From Luteococcus sp052116585 (GTDB lineage Bacteria > Actinomycetota > Actinomycetes > Propionibacteriales > Propionibacteriaceae): 36,182 nt of DNA. Below, piece by piece: positions 13,505 through 21,013 of the stretch. The translations under genes were made by a program, and so were the position numbers. Positions within the stretch are counted from its first letter, which is position 1; the number at the start of each line of letters is the position of its first letter. The notes below the pieces were generated by a model. The model saw nothing but the letters and a program-made list of their open reading frames with translations, searched no databases and was not told the origin of the DNA. The stretch lies in the NCBI RefSeq assembly GCF_052116585.1, contig NZ_JBQKKT010000025.1, forward strand, positions 1 to 36,182, given 5' to 3'.

Positions 13505-14422
13505 ATGGGCGCCGGACACGACCACGCGGGCCACACCAGCAATCGCACCCGCCTGGGCATCGCGCTTGCGATCACCTCCACCGTCCTGGTGGCCGAGGTG
13601 GTGGGCGCCGCGCTGACCGGAAGCCTGGCCCTGCTGGTGGACGCCGCGCACATGCTCACCGACGCGATGGGCCTGGCGGTGGCACTGGTCGCCGCCCACC
13701 TGATGACCCGCGCCGCATCCCCACGCCGCACCTGGGGCTGGGCGCGCGCCGAGGTGGTGGCCGCTGCGGCCCAGGCCGCGGTGCTGCTGTGCGTGGGCTG
13801 CTACGCCGTCGTCGAGGCCATCCAACGGTTGGTCTCCCCACCCGAGATCGCACCGCATGGCCTGGCACTGGTGGGCGCCCTGGGACTGGTGGCCAATCTG
13901 GTCTCGCTGGCCGTCCTGGCCGGCGGCCGTGGCGAGAACCTCAACATGCGCGCCGCCTTCCTGGAGGTGGCCAACGACGCCCTCGGCTCGATCGCGGTGC
14001 TGGTGGCCGCCGCGGTGATCGCCTGGACCGGCTGGAGCCGTGCAGACTCGGTGGCGGGGCTCGTGGTGGCGGCCCTGATCCTGCCGCGCGCGCTGGTCCT
14101 GCTGCGCAACTCCACCTCGATCCTGCTGGAGTCCACGCCGCACGGGCTCGACCTGGCACAGGTGCGCGAGCACATGCTGGGCCAACCGCACGTGCTGGGG
14201 GTGCACGACCTGCACGCCTCGACGGTGGCCACCGGGCTTCCTGTCCTCACCTCCCATGTGGTGCTGGACGACGAATGCTTCTCCGATGGTCATTCCCTGG
14301 CCATCCTCGAACAGTTGCAGCAGTGTCTGGCCAGCCATCACGCGGTGAGCATCGAACACTGCACCCTGCAGCTCGAGTCGGCGGCCATCGGGCAGGCGCA
14401 CCAGGACCACCTGCACCAATGA
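13505..14422 (+). CDS. Cation diffusion facilitator (Cd/Zn efflux)
   Basis: 305 residues with a short His-rich N-terminus (MGAGHDHAGH), six hydrophobic segments, and a cytoplasmic C-terminal domain ending in HQDHLHQ. Transmembrane segment 2 has the metal-site motif DAAHMLTDA (HxxxD). In segment 5 the corresponding site reads LEVANDALGS, with Glu where typical zinc exporters have His (ExxxD). The family exchanges divalent metal for protons. Paired with the CmtR-like sensor it probably exports Cd, Zn or Pb. GGAGGG precedes the ATG, which lies one base after the sensor stop. It converges on the diacylglycerol kinase gene. Confidence 0.93.
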   Translation: MGAGHDHAGHTSNRTRLGIALAITSTVLVAEVVGAALTGSLALLVDAAHMLTDAMGLAVALVAAHLMTRAASPRRTWGWARAEVVAAAAQAAVLLCVGCYAVVEAIQRLVSPPEIAPHGLALVGALGLVANLVSLAVLAGGRGENLNMRAAFLEVANDALGSIAVLVAAAVIAWTGWSRADSVAGLVVAALILPRALVLLRNSTSILLESTPHGLDLAQVREHMLGQPHVLGVHDLHASTVATGLPVLTSHVVLDDECFSDGHSLAILEQLQQCLASHHAVSIEHCTLQLESAAIGQAHQDHLHQ

Positions 14423-14426
14423 TCGC

Positions 14427-14449
14427 CCGGCCCAGCCCTTCAGGGCCGG
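14427..14449. terminator. Bidirectional terminator between convergent genes
   Basis: CCGGCCC (14427-14433) and GGGCCGG (14443-14449) form a 7-bp GC stem. It starts five bases past the transporter stop and includes the stop codon of the convergent kinase gene at 14440-14442. No long T-run is present on either side, as is common in high-GC organisms. Confidence 0.6.
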
Positions 14450-15408
14450 TAGACGTCGATCAGCCCGGGACGCGCGCGCAGCGTCAGGGGCACCCGCCCC
14501 AGCTTCTCGCCGTCGGCCATCGCGAACATCTGGCCACGGCTGCCGTCGCGATGCACCAGGTTGCCGTCCAGTTCCACCGTGCTGGCGCGCACGATCTCGA
14601 CGGCCGGGTGTCCGACGTGGCAGCCCGCGTAGAGCTGCGGGAGCAGGCGCAAGACGTCGTGACGGGCCAGTGGGCCCACCAGCAGCACGTCGAGCAACCC
14701 GTCGGTGACGTCGGCGGGCGGCACGATGTGCATGCCTCCCCCGAACCACCCCGCATTCGCCACCGCGACCAGCACCGACTGCAGTTCCCTCGGCCGTCCG
14801 TCCAGGGTGATGCGGTAGTCGAAGGGCACGAAGCAGGCCAGCTCGGCCAACGCGATGGCGCCATAGGCCAGCGGCCCCAGCGGCCCAATGGGGTAACGGA
14901 AGTTGTTGGTGGCCAGGTTGACCACGGCGTCGTAGCCGGTGGAGACCACGGAACCGACGAAGCGCCGCTCGGCTCCCCCTTCGAGCTCGCCACGGGCCTC
15001 CGCCAGGTCGACCCGCTGGGTGCGTCCCGCGACGATGGCCAGCGTCGCCGCCTTCGCATCCACCGGAATCCCCACGCCACGGCAGAAGTCATTGCCGGTG
15101 CCGGCGGGAACCACGCCCAGCGGAACGGCCAGGCCCGCATCGTGCGCCTCGGCGCAGGCATTCAGGCCCAGGTGGGCCATGCCGTCGCCGCCCATCACCA
15201 CCAGGCTGTCGCCGGCCTCGGGGCGAGCGCTCAGGGCCGCTGCCAGGGTCGCCTGGCGGGCATCGTCATAGTTGGTGGTGGTGTGCACCTCGACGCGAAC
15301 ACCCGCGATGGTCGCCAGGGTATTGCGGACCTTGGGCAGCAGCCGTCGCGCCCGGCCGCGCCCAGAACTGGGATTGACCACCAGATGGATGGTCCGTGCA
15401 GTGCTCAT
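14440..15408 (-). CDS. Diacylglycerol kinase family lipid kinase
   Basis: 322 residues with VVNPSSGRGRARRLL at the start, the catalytic glycine loop VVMGGDGMAHLGLNA near residue 75, and PLGVVPAGTGNDFCRGVG. This is the DAGK catalytic domain that phosphorylates diacylglycerol or a related lipid with ATP at the membrane. The loop reads GGDGMAH instead of GGDGTLNE, a variant that I believe occurs in a branch of actinobacterial members. The ATG at 15408 is preferred over the preceding TTG. It starts seven bases after the tatC stop and is the last gene of the pafB-pafC-tatA-tatC operon. Confidence 0.92.
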   Translation of the reverse strand: MSTARTIHLVVNPSSGRGRARRLLPKVRNTLATIAGVRVEVHTTTNYDDARQATLAAALSARPEAGDSLVVMGGDGMAHLGLNACAEAHDAGLAVPLGVVPAGTGNDFCRGVGIPVDAKAATLAIVAGRTQRVDLAEARGELEGGAERRFVGSVVSTGYDAVVNLATNNFRYPIGPLGPLAYGAIALAELACFVPFDYRITLDGRPRELQSVLVAVANAGWFGGGMHIVPPADVTDGLLDVLLVGPLARHDVLRLLPQLYAGCHVGHPAVEIVRASTVELDGNLVHRDGSRGQMFAMADGEKLGRVPLTLRARPGLIDVYRP

Positions 15409-15415
15409 CAAGGCA

Positions 15416-16264
15416 TCAATAGGTCAACTGCACGTCGAGTTCCTTGGCCTCCTGCACGGCCTTGCGCTTGTCACGACGACGACAGATCATCTCGGCCACC
15501 ACGTAGAGAAAGCCCATCGGCATGGCCATCGCAAGCATCGAGAAGGGATCGGTCGACGGCGTGGCGACGGCGGCGAAGACAAAACAGGCGAACAGCGCGA
15601 CGGAGCGTGCCTTGCCCAGCTGCTCACCGGTCACCACCCCCAGCATGTTCAGGGTGACCAGGACCACGGGCAACAGGAACGAGGCTCCGAACAAGGTCAG
15701 CAGCTTGATCTCGTTGACCAGGAAGGTGGGGGCATCCAGCAGCGCCAGCGCGTCCGCGTTCTCCGGCACGAAGCCGATCATCACCTCATAGCCCTTCGGC
15801 GTCACGAAGTAACCCGTGACGACGCCGGCGAGGAAGAGCGGGATGGCCGCGCCCAAGAAGGTCAGCGCCCATTTGCGTTCCTTGGACAGCAATCCTGGCG
15901 CGATGAAGGCCCACAGCTGGTAGAGCCAGATGGGGCAGGTGAGCAACAGTCCCGCGAACCCACCGGTCTGCAGCTTCATGATGAATGGCGAGGAGATGCC
16001 TTGGTAGGTGGTGTGCATCACCAGATCGGGACGCGCCTCCTGAAGATTGCGACGGGCCTCGTAGTAGGGCCACATCACCACCTGCAGCAGAGTGTCGATG
16101 AAGAACCAGCACACGATCGTGCCCAGCACCACGGCGAGCGCCGAAACCACCACGCGGTAGCGAAGCTCGCGCAGGTGGTCGACCAGGGCCATCGAGCCAT
16201 CCTCTGGCATGGCCGGCGGCTTCATCCAGGACAGGTTGAAGCGTCGTTTCGCGGTGCTGGACAC
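15416..16264 (-). CDS. tatC: Sec-independent protein translocase TatC
   Basis: 282 residues and six hydrophobic segments. It shows the family signature LVDHLRELRYRVVVSALAV near the N-terminus, the conserved SPFIMKLQTGGFAGLLL, and LYQLWAFIAPGLLSKERK in the middle. TatC is the membrane receptor for twin-arginine signal peptides and forms the translocase with TatA. The start is GTG 14 bases after tatA, with GAGAG in front. No tatB is present nearby; many actinobacteria place it elsewhere. Confidence 0.97.
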   Translation of the reverse strand: MSSTAKRRFNLSWMKPPAMPEDGSMALVDHLRELRYRVVVSALAVVLGTIVCWFFIDTLLQVVMWPYYEARRNLQEARPDLVMHTTYQGISSPFIMKLQTGGFAGLLLTCPIWLYQLWAFIAPGLLSKERKWALTFLGAAIPLFLAGVVTGYFVTPKGYEVMIGFVPENADALALLDAPTFLVNEIKLLTLFGASFLLPVVLVTLNMLGVVTGEQLGKARSVALFACFVFAAVATPSTDPFSMLAMAMPMGFLYVVAEMICRRRDKRKAVQEAKELDVQLTY

Positions 16265-16278
16265 GTGTGGACTCTCGG

Positions 16279-16524
16279 TCAGAGGTTGCGCTCGGCCTGG
16301 ATCTCGGCCTCGGTCTCGACGACGGGATCAGTCGTGCCGGCCTCGACGGCCTTCTTCTTGTCATTGTCGCGAAGGCCCGCGGTCTCCTCCTTGAACTCAC
16401 GGATCGCACGACCGGTACCCTTGCCGATTCCGGCCAGACGGGAGCCGCCGAAGAGCAGCAGGGCGACGATGAGCAGGATGACCCATTCCATGCCACCGGG
16501 GAGTCCAGCGATGAGTGCGTGCAT
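16279..16524 (-). CDS. tatA: Sec-independent protein translocase TatA
   Basis: 81 residues: an N-terminal membrane helix (MEWVILLIVALLLFGGSRL), then the amphipathic helix GIGKGTGRAIREFKEET, then an acidic tail. It forms the pore-like component of the Tat pathway that exports folded proteins. The ATG of MHALIAGLPGG has AAAGG seven bases before it. An ATG five codons upstream has no ribosome site. It lies between a small membrane-protein gene and tatC. Confidence 0.95.
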   Translation of the reverse strand: MHALIAGLPGGMEWVILLIVALLLFGGSRLAGIGKGTGRAIREFKEETAGLRDNDKKKAVEAGTTDPVVETEAEIQAERNL

Positions 16525-16576
16525 GTTGATGCCTTTCATTCACGCGGCCAGCGGCCGCCCTGCAATCGTAGGGGTC

Positions 16577-16801
16577 CTAATGGCGTCGATCGGCCCGGGG
16601 CTTCATCGGCTGACCCGAGGGACCGGACGCAGGCAACTGTAGCTCTCCCAGCACGTCGAGGAGGTCACCCAGTTGGCGGCCCTGACCCTCCAGCTCGCGC
16701 AGCAGGGCACGTCCACTGGTCCACAGTCGCCAACCACAGATCGCGAGCACGATGAGCCACAGCGCAGCGATACCTGTCCAGAGCAGGAGCCAGACCATCA
16801 C
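16577..16801 (-). CDS. Small single-helix membrane protein between pafC and tatA
   Basis: About 74 residues: one hydrophobic helix (WLLLWTGIAALWLIVLAICGW) and a cytoplasm-like tail with a short amphipathic coil (RALLRELEGQGRQLGDLLDVLGEL). The start is GTG or the next ATG. The GTG overlaps the pafC stop (GTGA, 16798-16801), which strongly suggests it is a real, coupled gene. The topology, one N-terminal helix then an amphipathic helix, resembles TatA/TatB in outline but lacks their sequence signature. The function is unknown. Confidence 0.75.
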   Translation of the reverse strand: MMVWLLLWTGIAALWLIVLAICGWRLWTSGRALLRELEGQGRQLGDLLDVLGELQLPASGPSGQPMKPRADRRH

Positions 16802-17826
16802 TGGTCTCCGGACGTCATGGGAGAAGCGGATTCTGCCGCCAGACGGGTCTGCGCGGCCGGGACGACCGCTGCGAAGGCCTCGTTGAGGGCCAGCGCTTCG
16901 GCAGCAACTTCCGCCGCCTGGCGGGCAGCACCAGCGGGTTCCACCACCCGTGCGCCACGCCCCAACCTCAGCAGGAGTGAGACCAGCCAGGCGGGATCAC
17001 CCACCGGCAGGGTCGCCACCAGATGTTCACGTGAAGTTGTCGATTCGTGCACATCACTGACCGGGTAGTACTCGGTGATCCAGCGAGCCTGCGGTGCCAG
17101 CTCCAGGACGACGTGCTCAGCGTCCTTCCCGAACCAACCCTGGATCGGCTCTGGCGCTGGCCCATGGTCGGCCACCGGCCTCTGCGTGATGCGAGCCTCG
17201 ACGATCCGGTCCAGCTTGTAGGTTCGCCAGTCACTGCGTTCCAGACTCCAGGCCTGCAGGTAGGCAGCGCCGTCGCGCAGGTCAATCCGGACGGGATCCA
17301 CCTCGGGAGTCGTCGTGCGGCCGCGCGCCAGACCGTCGTAGACCAGCCGAACGCCGATGCCACGATCAATGGCATCGGTCAGCACGGAACGCACCGCAGC
17401 GTCCCCACTCGCCACCCTGATGGCCACCCGGTCCACGGCGCCTTCGGTGGTCAGGGCCTCGAGCTTGGCCAGCGCGGTTTTGACGCTGCTGGCCGTCTCA
17501 CCGGTGGCGACCTCTGCGACGGCCCGCAGCGCCACCACCAGGCTCATCGCCTCGTCGACCGTGAAGCGCATGGGACGGCTCAGATAGTCGGCATTGCTCA
17601 GGTGAATGGTCCCCTGCCCCGCAGCCGCATCCATGTCGATCTCGATCAGGTCGCCCGGCAGGCCACCGGGGAGCCCGCACATCCAGAGCACCTTGAGGTC
17701 CTTGTGCACCTGAGCAGGCGTGATTGAGAAGGCCCGGGCCACCTCGGAGACTGGCACACCCGGATGGGACTGCAAGTAGGGCACCATGGCCAGCAGGCGG
17801 CTGACCTGTTCGGCAGACGTACTCAC
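16798..17826 (-). CDS. pafC: WYL-domain transcription regulator PafC
   Basis: 342 residues: an N-terminal helix-turn-helix (VSEVARAFSITPAQVHKDLKVL), a central WYL domain (YKLDRIVEARIT), and a C-terminal WCX region. In mycobacteria PafB and PafC act as a pair that activates the LexA-independent DNA-damage response and senses single-stranded DNA through WYL. The GTG start overlaps the pafB stop by four bases, so the two proteins are probably made in equal amounts. The long upstream open frame is not protein-like. The name rests on gene order and domain layout. Confidence 0.93.
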   Translation of the reverse strand: MSTSAEQVSRLLAMVPYLQSHPGVPVSEVARAFSITPAQVHKDLKVLWMCGLPGGLPGDLIEIDMDAAAGQGTIHLSNADYLSRPMRFTVDEAMSLVVALRAVAEVATGETASSVKTALAKLEALTTEGAVDRVAIRVASGDAAVRSVLTDAIDRGIGVRLVYDGLARGRTTTPEVDPVRIDLRDGAAYLQAWSLERSDWRTYKLDRIVEARITQRPVADHGPAPEPIQGWFGKDAEHVVLELAPQARWITEYYPVSDVHESTTSREHLVATLPVGDPAWLVSLLLRLGRGARVVEPAGAARQAAEVAAEALALNEAFAAVVPAAQTRLAAESASPMTSGDQ

Positions 17827-18794
17827 TGGCCCCCCGATCCCTGCGCCGCGGCCACCACGGAGCGCAGCTGTTCGCAGACAAGTTCCCGCACCTCGGCTGG
17901 TTCCAGCACCACTGCATGCGGGCCGGCGGCACACACCTCGGAGACCAGATCGGGACGAGTGGCGTACGGCACCTCCCAGACGTCGAAACCCTCCGGCAGG
18001 CCGCGGGGTGCCGCCAACGGCCGGGATCGACGCGTCATGCTGGGCACGTGACCGGTGCGCACGGCCACCACCGCGGTGGAGTCCGGTCCGGCCGGCTCCA
18101 AACGCCGCGCCAGCTGCGACAAGTCCATCGCCGGCACCTCATAGGCATCCGCTGGCCCCTGCAATTCCGGCTCGCTCGTAATCCGACTCATCTTGAACAT
18201 GCGGGGCTCATTCCGTGCCAGGTCCAGCCCGACGACATACCACCGGCCCTTGCGCCACGTGACACTCCACGGCTCCAGGACCCGGTCCTCGTCTCCACCG
18301 CGGTAACGGAAACACACCCGCCGACGCTGCAGGGTGGCCTGCCAGATGGTCTCGAAGGCCGGCTCCGCCGCGCTGACCGTCGGCTCCAGGGCCGCCAGCC
18401 GGTCCGTGTCCGGCTGCAGCCCGACGGCTCGCAGCTTGGCCAGGGCGCTCACCGTGTACTCGGCGGCGCTGGCCTGCTGCCAGACCCTGGCCGCCGCTCC
18501 CAGCACAGTTGCCTCATCGGGGCTGAACTCCACGGGGGGCAGCTCGAAGTCCGCCCGACGGATGCGGTAGCCCGGCTCGTCGTCAAAGAAGGCCTCGTTG
18601 TGTCCGGTCTCCACCGGCACCCCCATGGCGCGCAGCTCGTCCTTGTCCCGTTCGAAGGTGCGCTCGAAGGCGGCATCGGACAACCCGTGGTAACCCTCCA
18701 CCACCTCACGGATCTGGCTCTTCGGCAGGAAACGGCGGGCCGAGAGAAGGCAGATCGTGAGGTTCACGATACGTTCGCTCTTGCGGGGTGCCAT
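17823..18794 (-). CDS. pafB: WYL-domain transcription regulator PafB
   Basis: 323 residues beginning MAPRKSERIVNLTICLLSARRFL, a winged helix (SKSQIREVV-like, LSDAAFERTFERDKDELRAMGVPVE), then a WYL domain with RYRGGDEDRVLEPWSVTWRKGRWYVVG, and a WCX end. It is the partner of PafC and forms the first half of the pafBC unit. GAAGG lies five bases before the ATG. It is divergent from gluQ across a 154-base region carrying repeated CCCGGG boxes, and it is the first gene of an operon that also contains the Tat genes. Confidence 0.93.
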   Translation of the reverse strand: MAPRKSERIVNLTICLLSARRFLPKSQIREVVEGYHGLSDAAFERTFERDKDELRAMGVPVETGHNEAFFDDEPGYRIRRADFELPPVEFSPDEATVLGAAARVWQQASAAEYTVSALAKLRAVGLQPDTDRLAALEPTVSAAEPAFETIWQATLQRRRVCFRYRGGDEDRVLEPWSVTWRKGRWYVVGLDLARNEPRMFKMSRITSEPELQGPADAYEVPAMDLSQLARRLEPAGPDSTAVVAVRTGHVPSMTRRSRPLAAPRGLPEGFDVWEVPYATRPDLVSEVCAAGPHAVVLEPAEVRELVCEQLRSVVAAAQGSGGQ

Positions 18795-18816
18795 GGTGAC
18801 CTTCTGCCGAGGGGAA

Positions 18817-18845
18817 TCCTTGCCCGGGGCACTTCCTTGCCCGGG
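18817..18845. promoter_or_regulatory. Direct repeat TCCTTGCCCGGG, two copies between pafB and gluQ
   Basis: Twelve identical bases occur at 18817-18828 and 18834-18845, 17 bases apart, in the divergent intergenic region. Each copy contains a CCCGGG palindrome. The location suggests control of pafB, gluQ or both; no known factor is matched. Confidence 0.45.
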
Positions 18846-18948
18846 ACATCGCGTCTTGGGGGACGCCCCTGAGGCTACCAGCGGGCCGCGGCCCTGGCCC
18901 CGCCGCGCGCAGGACTGCGCCACTGCCCAGCCATGGAGAGGAGTCCCG

Positions 18949-19860
18949 ATGAGCCATCCGGGAGCCGGCCGCTTCGCGCCATCGCCCACCAGCGATCTGC
19001 ACCTGGGCAACCTGCGCACCGCCCTGTTGGCATGGTTGTGGGCCCGGGCGGAGCAACGTCCCTTCCTGATGCGCATCGAGGACCTCGATCAGCAACGTGT
19101 CGCCGCGGCCCCGGCCGTGGCCCAACAGCAGCTCGATGATCTGCGAACACTCGGCCTGGACTGGGACGGTGCAGTGGCGAGGCAGAGCGAACGGATCCCG
19201 CTCTACCGGGAGGCCGCGGCGCAGCTCGAGACCTATGAGTGCTTCTGCACGCGCCGCGAGATCGCCGAGGCATCACAGGCCCCCAATGGCGGCCCCGGTG
19301 CTCCCGACTGGCGCCCCTATCCCGGCACCTGCGCTGCGCTGTCCTCGACCCAGCGGGCCGAACGCCGCCTGACCCGCACCCCTGCCATCCGCGTGCGTGC
19401 CTCCGCCGCCGACTTCACGATCCACGATGTCCATGCCGGTGCGGTGACCGGACAGGTGGATGACTTCGTGCTCTTCCGTGCGGATGGGACCCCCGCCTAC
19501 AACCTGGCCGTCGTGGTCGACGACGGTCTGCAGGGCGTCACCCAGGTGGTCCGGGGTGATGACCTGCTGGATTCCGCGCCTCGTCAGGCATGGTTGGCGT
19601 CAGTCCTGGGATACCCCGTCCCCCAGTATGTGCACGTGTCACTGGCGCTGAACGGAGAGGGCCGACGACTCGCAAAGCGCGACGGGGCGGTGACGCTGAC
19701 GGACCTGGTGAGCGCGGGCCAGTCCCCCGCCGCCGTGCTGCGGCTGCTCTGCCGCTCGGCTGGATTGCCCGAGGCAGATCGGGCACCAGAGGTCTTGGCT
19801 GCCCTGTCTCCGGGTCAGCTGGACAATCCGACGGTGTGGACGCCGTGGACGGTCAGCTGA
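18949..19860 (+). CDS. gluQ: Glutamyl-Q tRNA(Asp) synthetase
   Basis: 303 residues resembling a shortened glutamyl-tRNA synthetase without an anticodon-binding domain. GRFAPSPTSDLHLGN carries the HLGN (HIGH) motif. LMRIEDLD binds glutamate and ATP. A zinc-binding set is visible in CFCTRREI and YPGTC. The KMSKS loop is replaced by LAKRDGA. The family attaches glutamate to queuosine in tRNA(Asp), not to tRNA(Glu). The ATG has GGAGAGGAG in front. It sits on the plus strand between the pafB and FKBP genes, splitting what is a contiguous paf block in other actinobacteria. A Tgt for queuosine is not in the window. Confidence 0.92.
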   Translation: MSHPGAGRFAPSPTSDLHLGNLRTALLAWLWARAEQRPFLMRIEDLDQQRVAAAPAVAQQQLDDLRTLGLDWDGAVARQSERIPLYREAAAQLETYECFCTRREIAEASQAPNGGPGAPDWRPYPGTCAALSSTQRAERRLTRTPAIRVRASAADFTIHDVHAGAVTGQVDDFVLFRADGTPAYNLAVVVDDGLQGVTQVVRGDDLLDSAPRQAWLASVLGYPVPQYVHVSLALNGEGRRLAKRDGAVTLTDLVSAGQSPAAVLRLLCRSAGLPEADRAPEVLAALSPGQLDNPTVWTPWTVS

Positions 19861-19894
19861 AGCTGTCCGCCCACGGCCCAGAGCGCTTCTCCAG

Positions 19895-21004
19895 TCACTG
19901 CACCATCTGCGATGCGTCCTGGGCATCCAGGACGTCGATCACGTAGACCATGGTGGCGTTGCCCGGGATCTTGTCCCAGCCCTTCTCACCGTAGGCATCG
20001 GCCGGTGGGGCCACCACGAGGACTCGGCTGCCGGTGGTCTTGCCCACCAGCCCCTTCTTCCACGCTGGGATCAGCTGCGAGAGCGCGGCGGTCTCCGCGC
20101 CGGTGGCGTAGTTGTCCTGCATCAGCTTGCCGTCCGCCCAGGTGTACGCGCGGTACTTGACCGTCACGGCGTCGGAGTCCTTGATCTTCTTGCCCTCACC
20201 CTCGACGAGGGGCTGGCTGACCAGACTCGTGGGAGCGGCGGTCTTGGGGATCGTGACGGTGGGCACGCCCTTGGCGTCATCCTTGACCGTGGGAAGGCCC
20301 GCCTTGGGCGCAACAGTCTTGCCAGTGGGCTTGGTGTACGGCGTCGAGATCACATCGATGGTGAAGATCAGGTTATCGCCCTTCTCGATCCCCGCGGCTG
20401 GCTGACCACCCGAGGCGTCATAGCCGTCGGCGCCGGTCATCATCACGAGGACGCGGCTGCCCACCTTCTGCCCCTCGAGGCCCTTCTTGAAGCCTGTCAC
20501 CACCTGGTCCAGCGGGAAGCTGGCGGTCTGACCGCGGCTGAAGGACTCGTCAAAAACCTTGCCGGTACGGGCATTCACACCCTGGTAGTTCACCTCAACG
20601 GTTCCGCCCTTGGGCACCGCGGGGCCCTTGCCCTGGGTGAGCACCTTCACCTGTGTCTTGTCGATCGCCAGCGGCCACTTCCCCGTGACCTTGGGGGCCT
20701 TGCCCGGGGTCGTCGGCGTGACGGTGAGGGCCGAAAGGTCCTTGATCGTCGTGGGCTTGGCCTTGGGGGTGGCCGAGGCCGACGGCGTCGCAGCAGCGGA
20801 TGCCGGCGCCGAAGCCGCGGGCGTCGAGGCAGCTGCGGAGGCACCCGGGCTCGCACTGGCACCCGCGTCGTCCGTCTCCTCGCTGCCGCAGGCGACGAGC
20901 GCGGTGCTCAAGCCGAGGGCCAGTACGGCCATGCCTGCCCGGCGCAGGACGCCCGACGCGGCCCGAGCGGGGGTGGACTCAGTGGTCTTGGAGATTCGAA
21001 GCAC
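19895..21004 (-). CDS. FKBP-type peptidyl-prolyl isomerase lipoprotein, two domains
   Basis: 369 residues. A lipoprotein signal ends STALVAC with the lipid Cys near residue 39. An Ala/Ser/Pro-rich linker (about 45-85) follows, and then two FKBP domains. Domain 1 keeps VNYQGVN, FDESF and VVTGFKKGLEGQ, with Phe at the pocket Trp. Domain 2 keeps LIPAWKKGLVG and DAYGEKGW but has LMQDNY in place of the FD pair, so it may be weakened. It should be anchored outside the membrane and help fold exported proteins, possibly Tat or Sec cargo. The GTG start lies nine bases after pafA, and its gene converges on gluQ. Confidence 0.93.
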   Translation of the reverse strand: MLRISKTTESTPARAASGVLRRAGMAVLALGLSTALVACGSEETDDAGASASPGASAAASTPAASAPASAAATPSASATPKAKPTTIKDLSALTVTPTTPGKAPKVTGKWPLAIDKTQVKVLTQGKGPAVPKGGTVEVNYQGVNARTGKVFDESFSRGQTASFPLDQVVTGFKKGLEGQKVGSRVLVMMTGADGYDASGGQPAAGIEKGDNLIFTIDVISTPYTKPTGKTVAPKAGLPTVKDDAKGVPTVTIPKTAAPTSLVSQPLVEGEGKKIKDSDAVTVKYRAYTWADGKLMQDNYATGAETAALSQLIPAWKKGLVGKTTGSRVLVVAPPADAYGEKGWDKIPGNATMVYVIDVLDAQDASQMVQ

Positions 21005-21013
21005 GCACCGAGA

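Noticed and set aside
17024..17041. TTCACGTGAA, the core of a parS-like site, near the 3' end of pafC.
   Set aside because: Only the ten central bases match the ParB site GTTTCACGTGAAAC. The flanks differ, it lies inside a coding region, and it is far from the partition genes.
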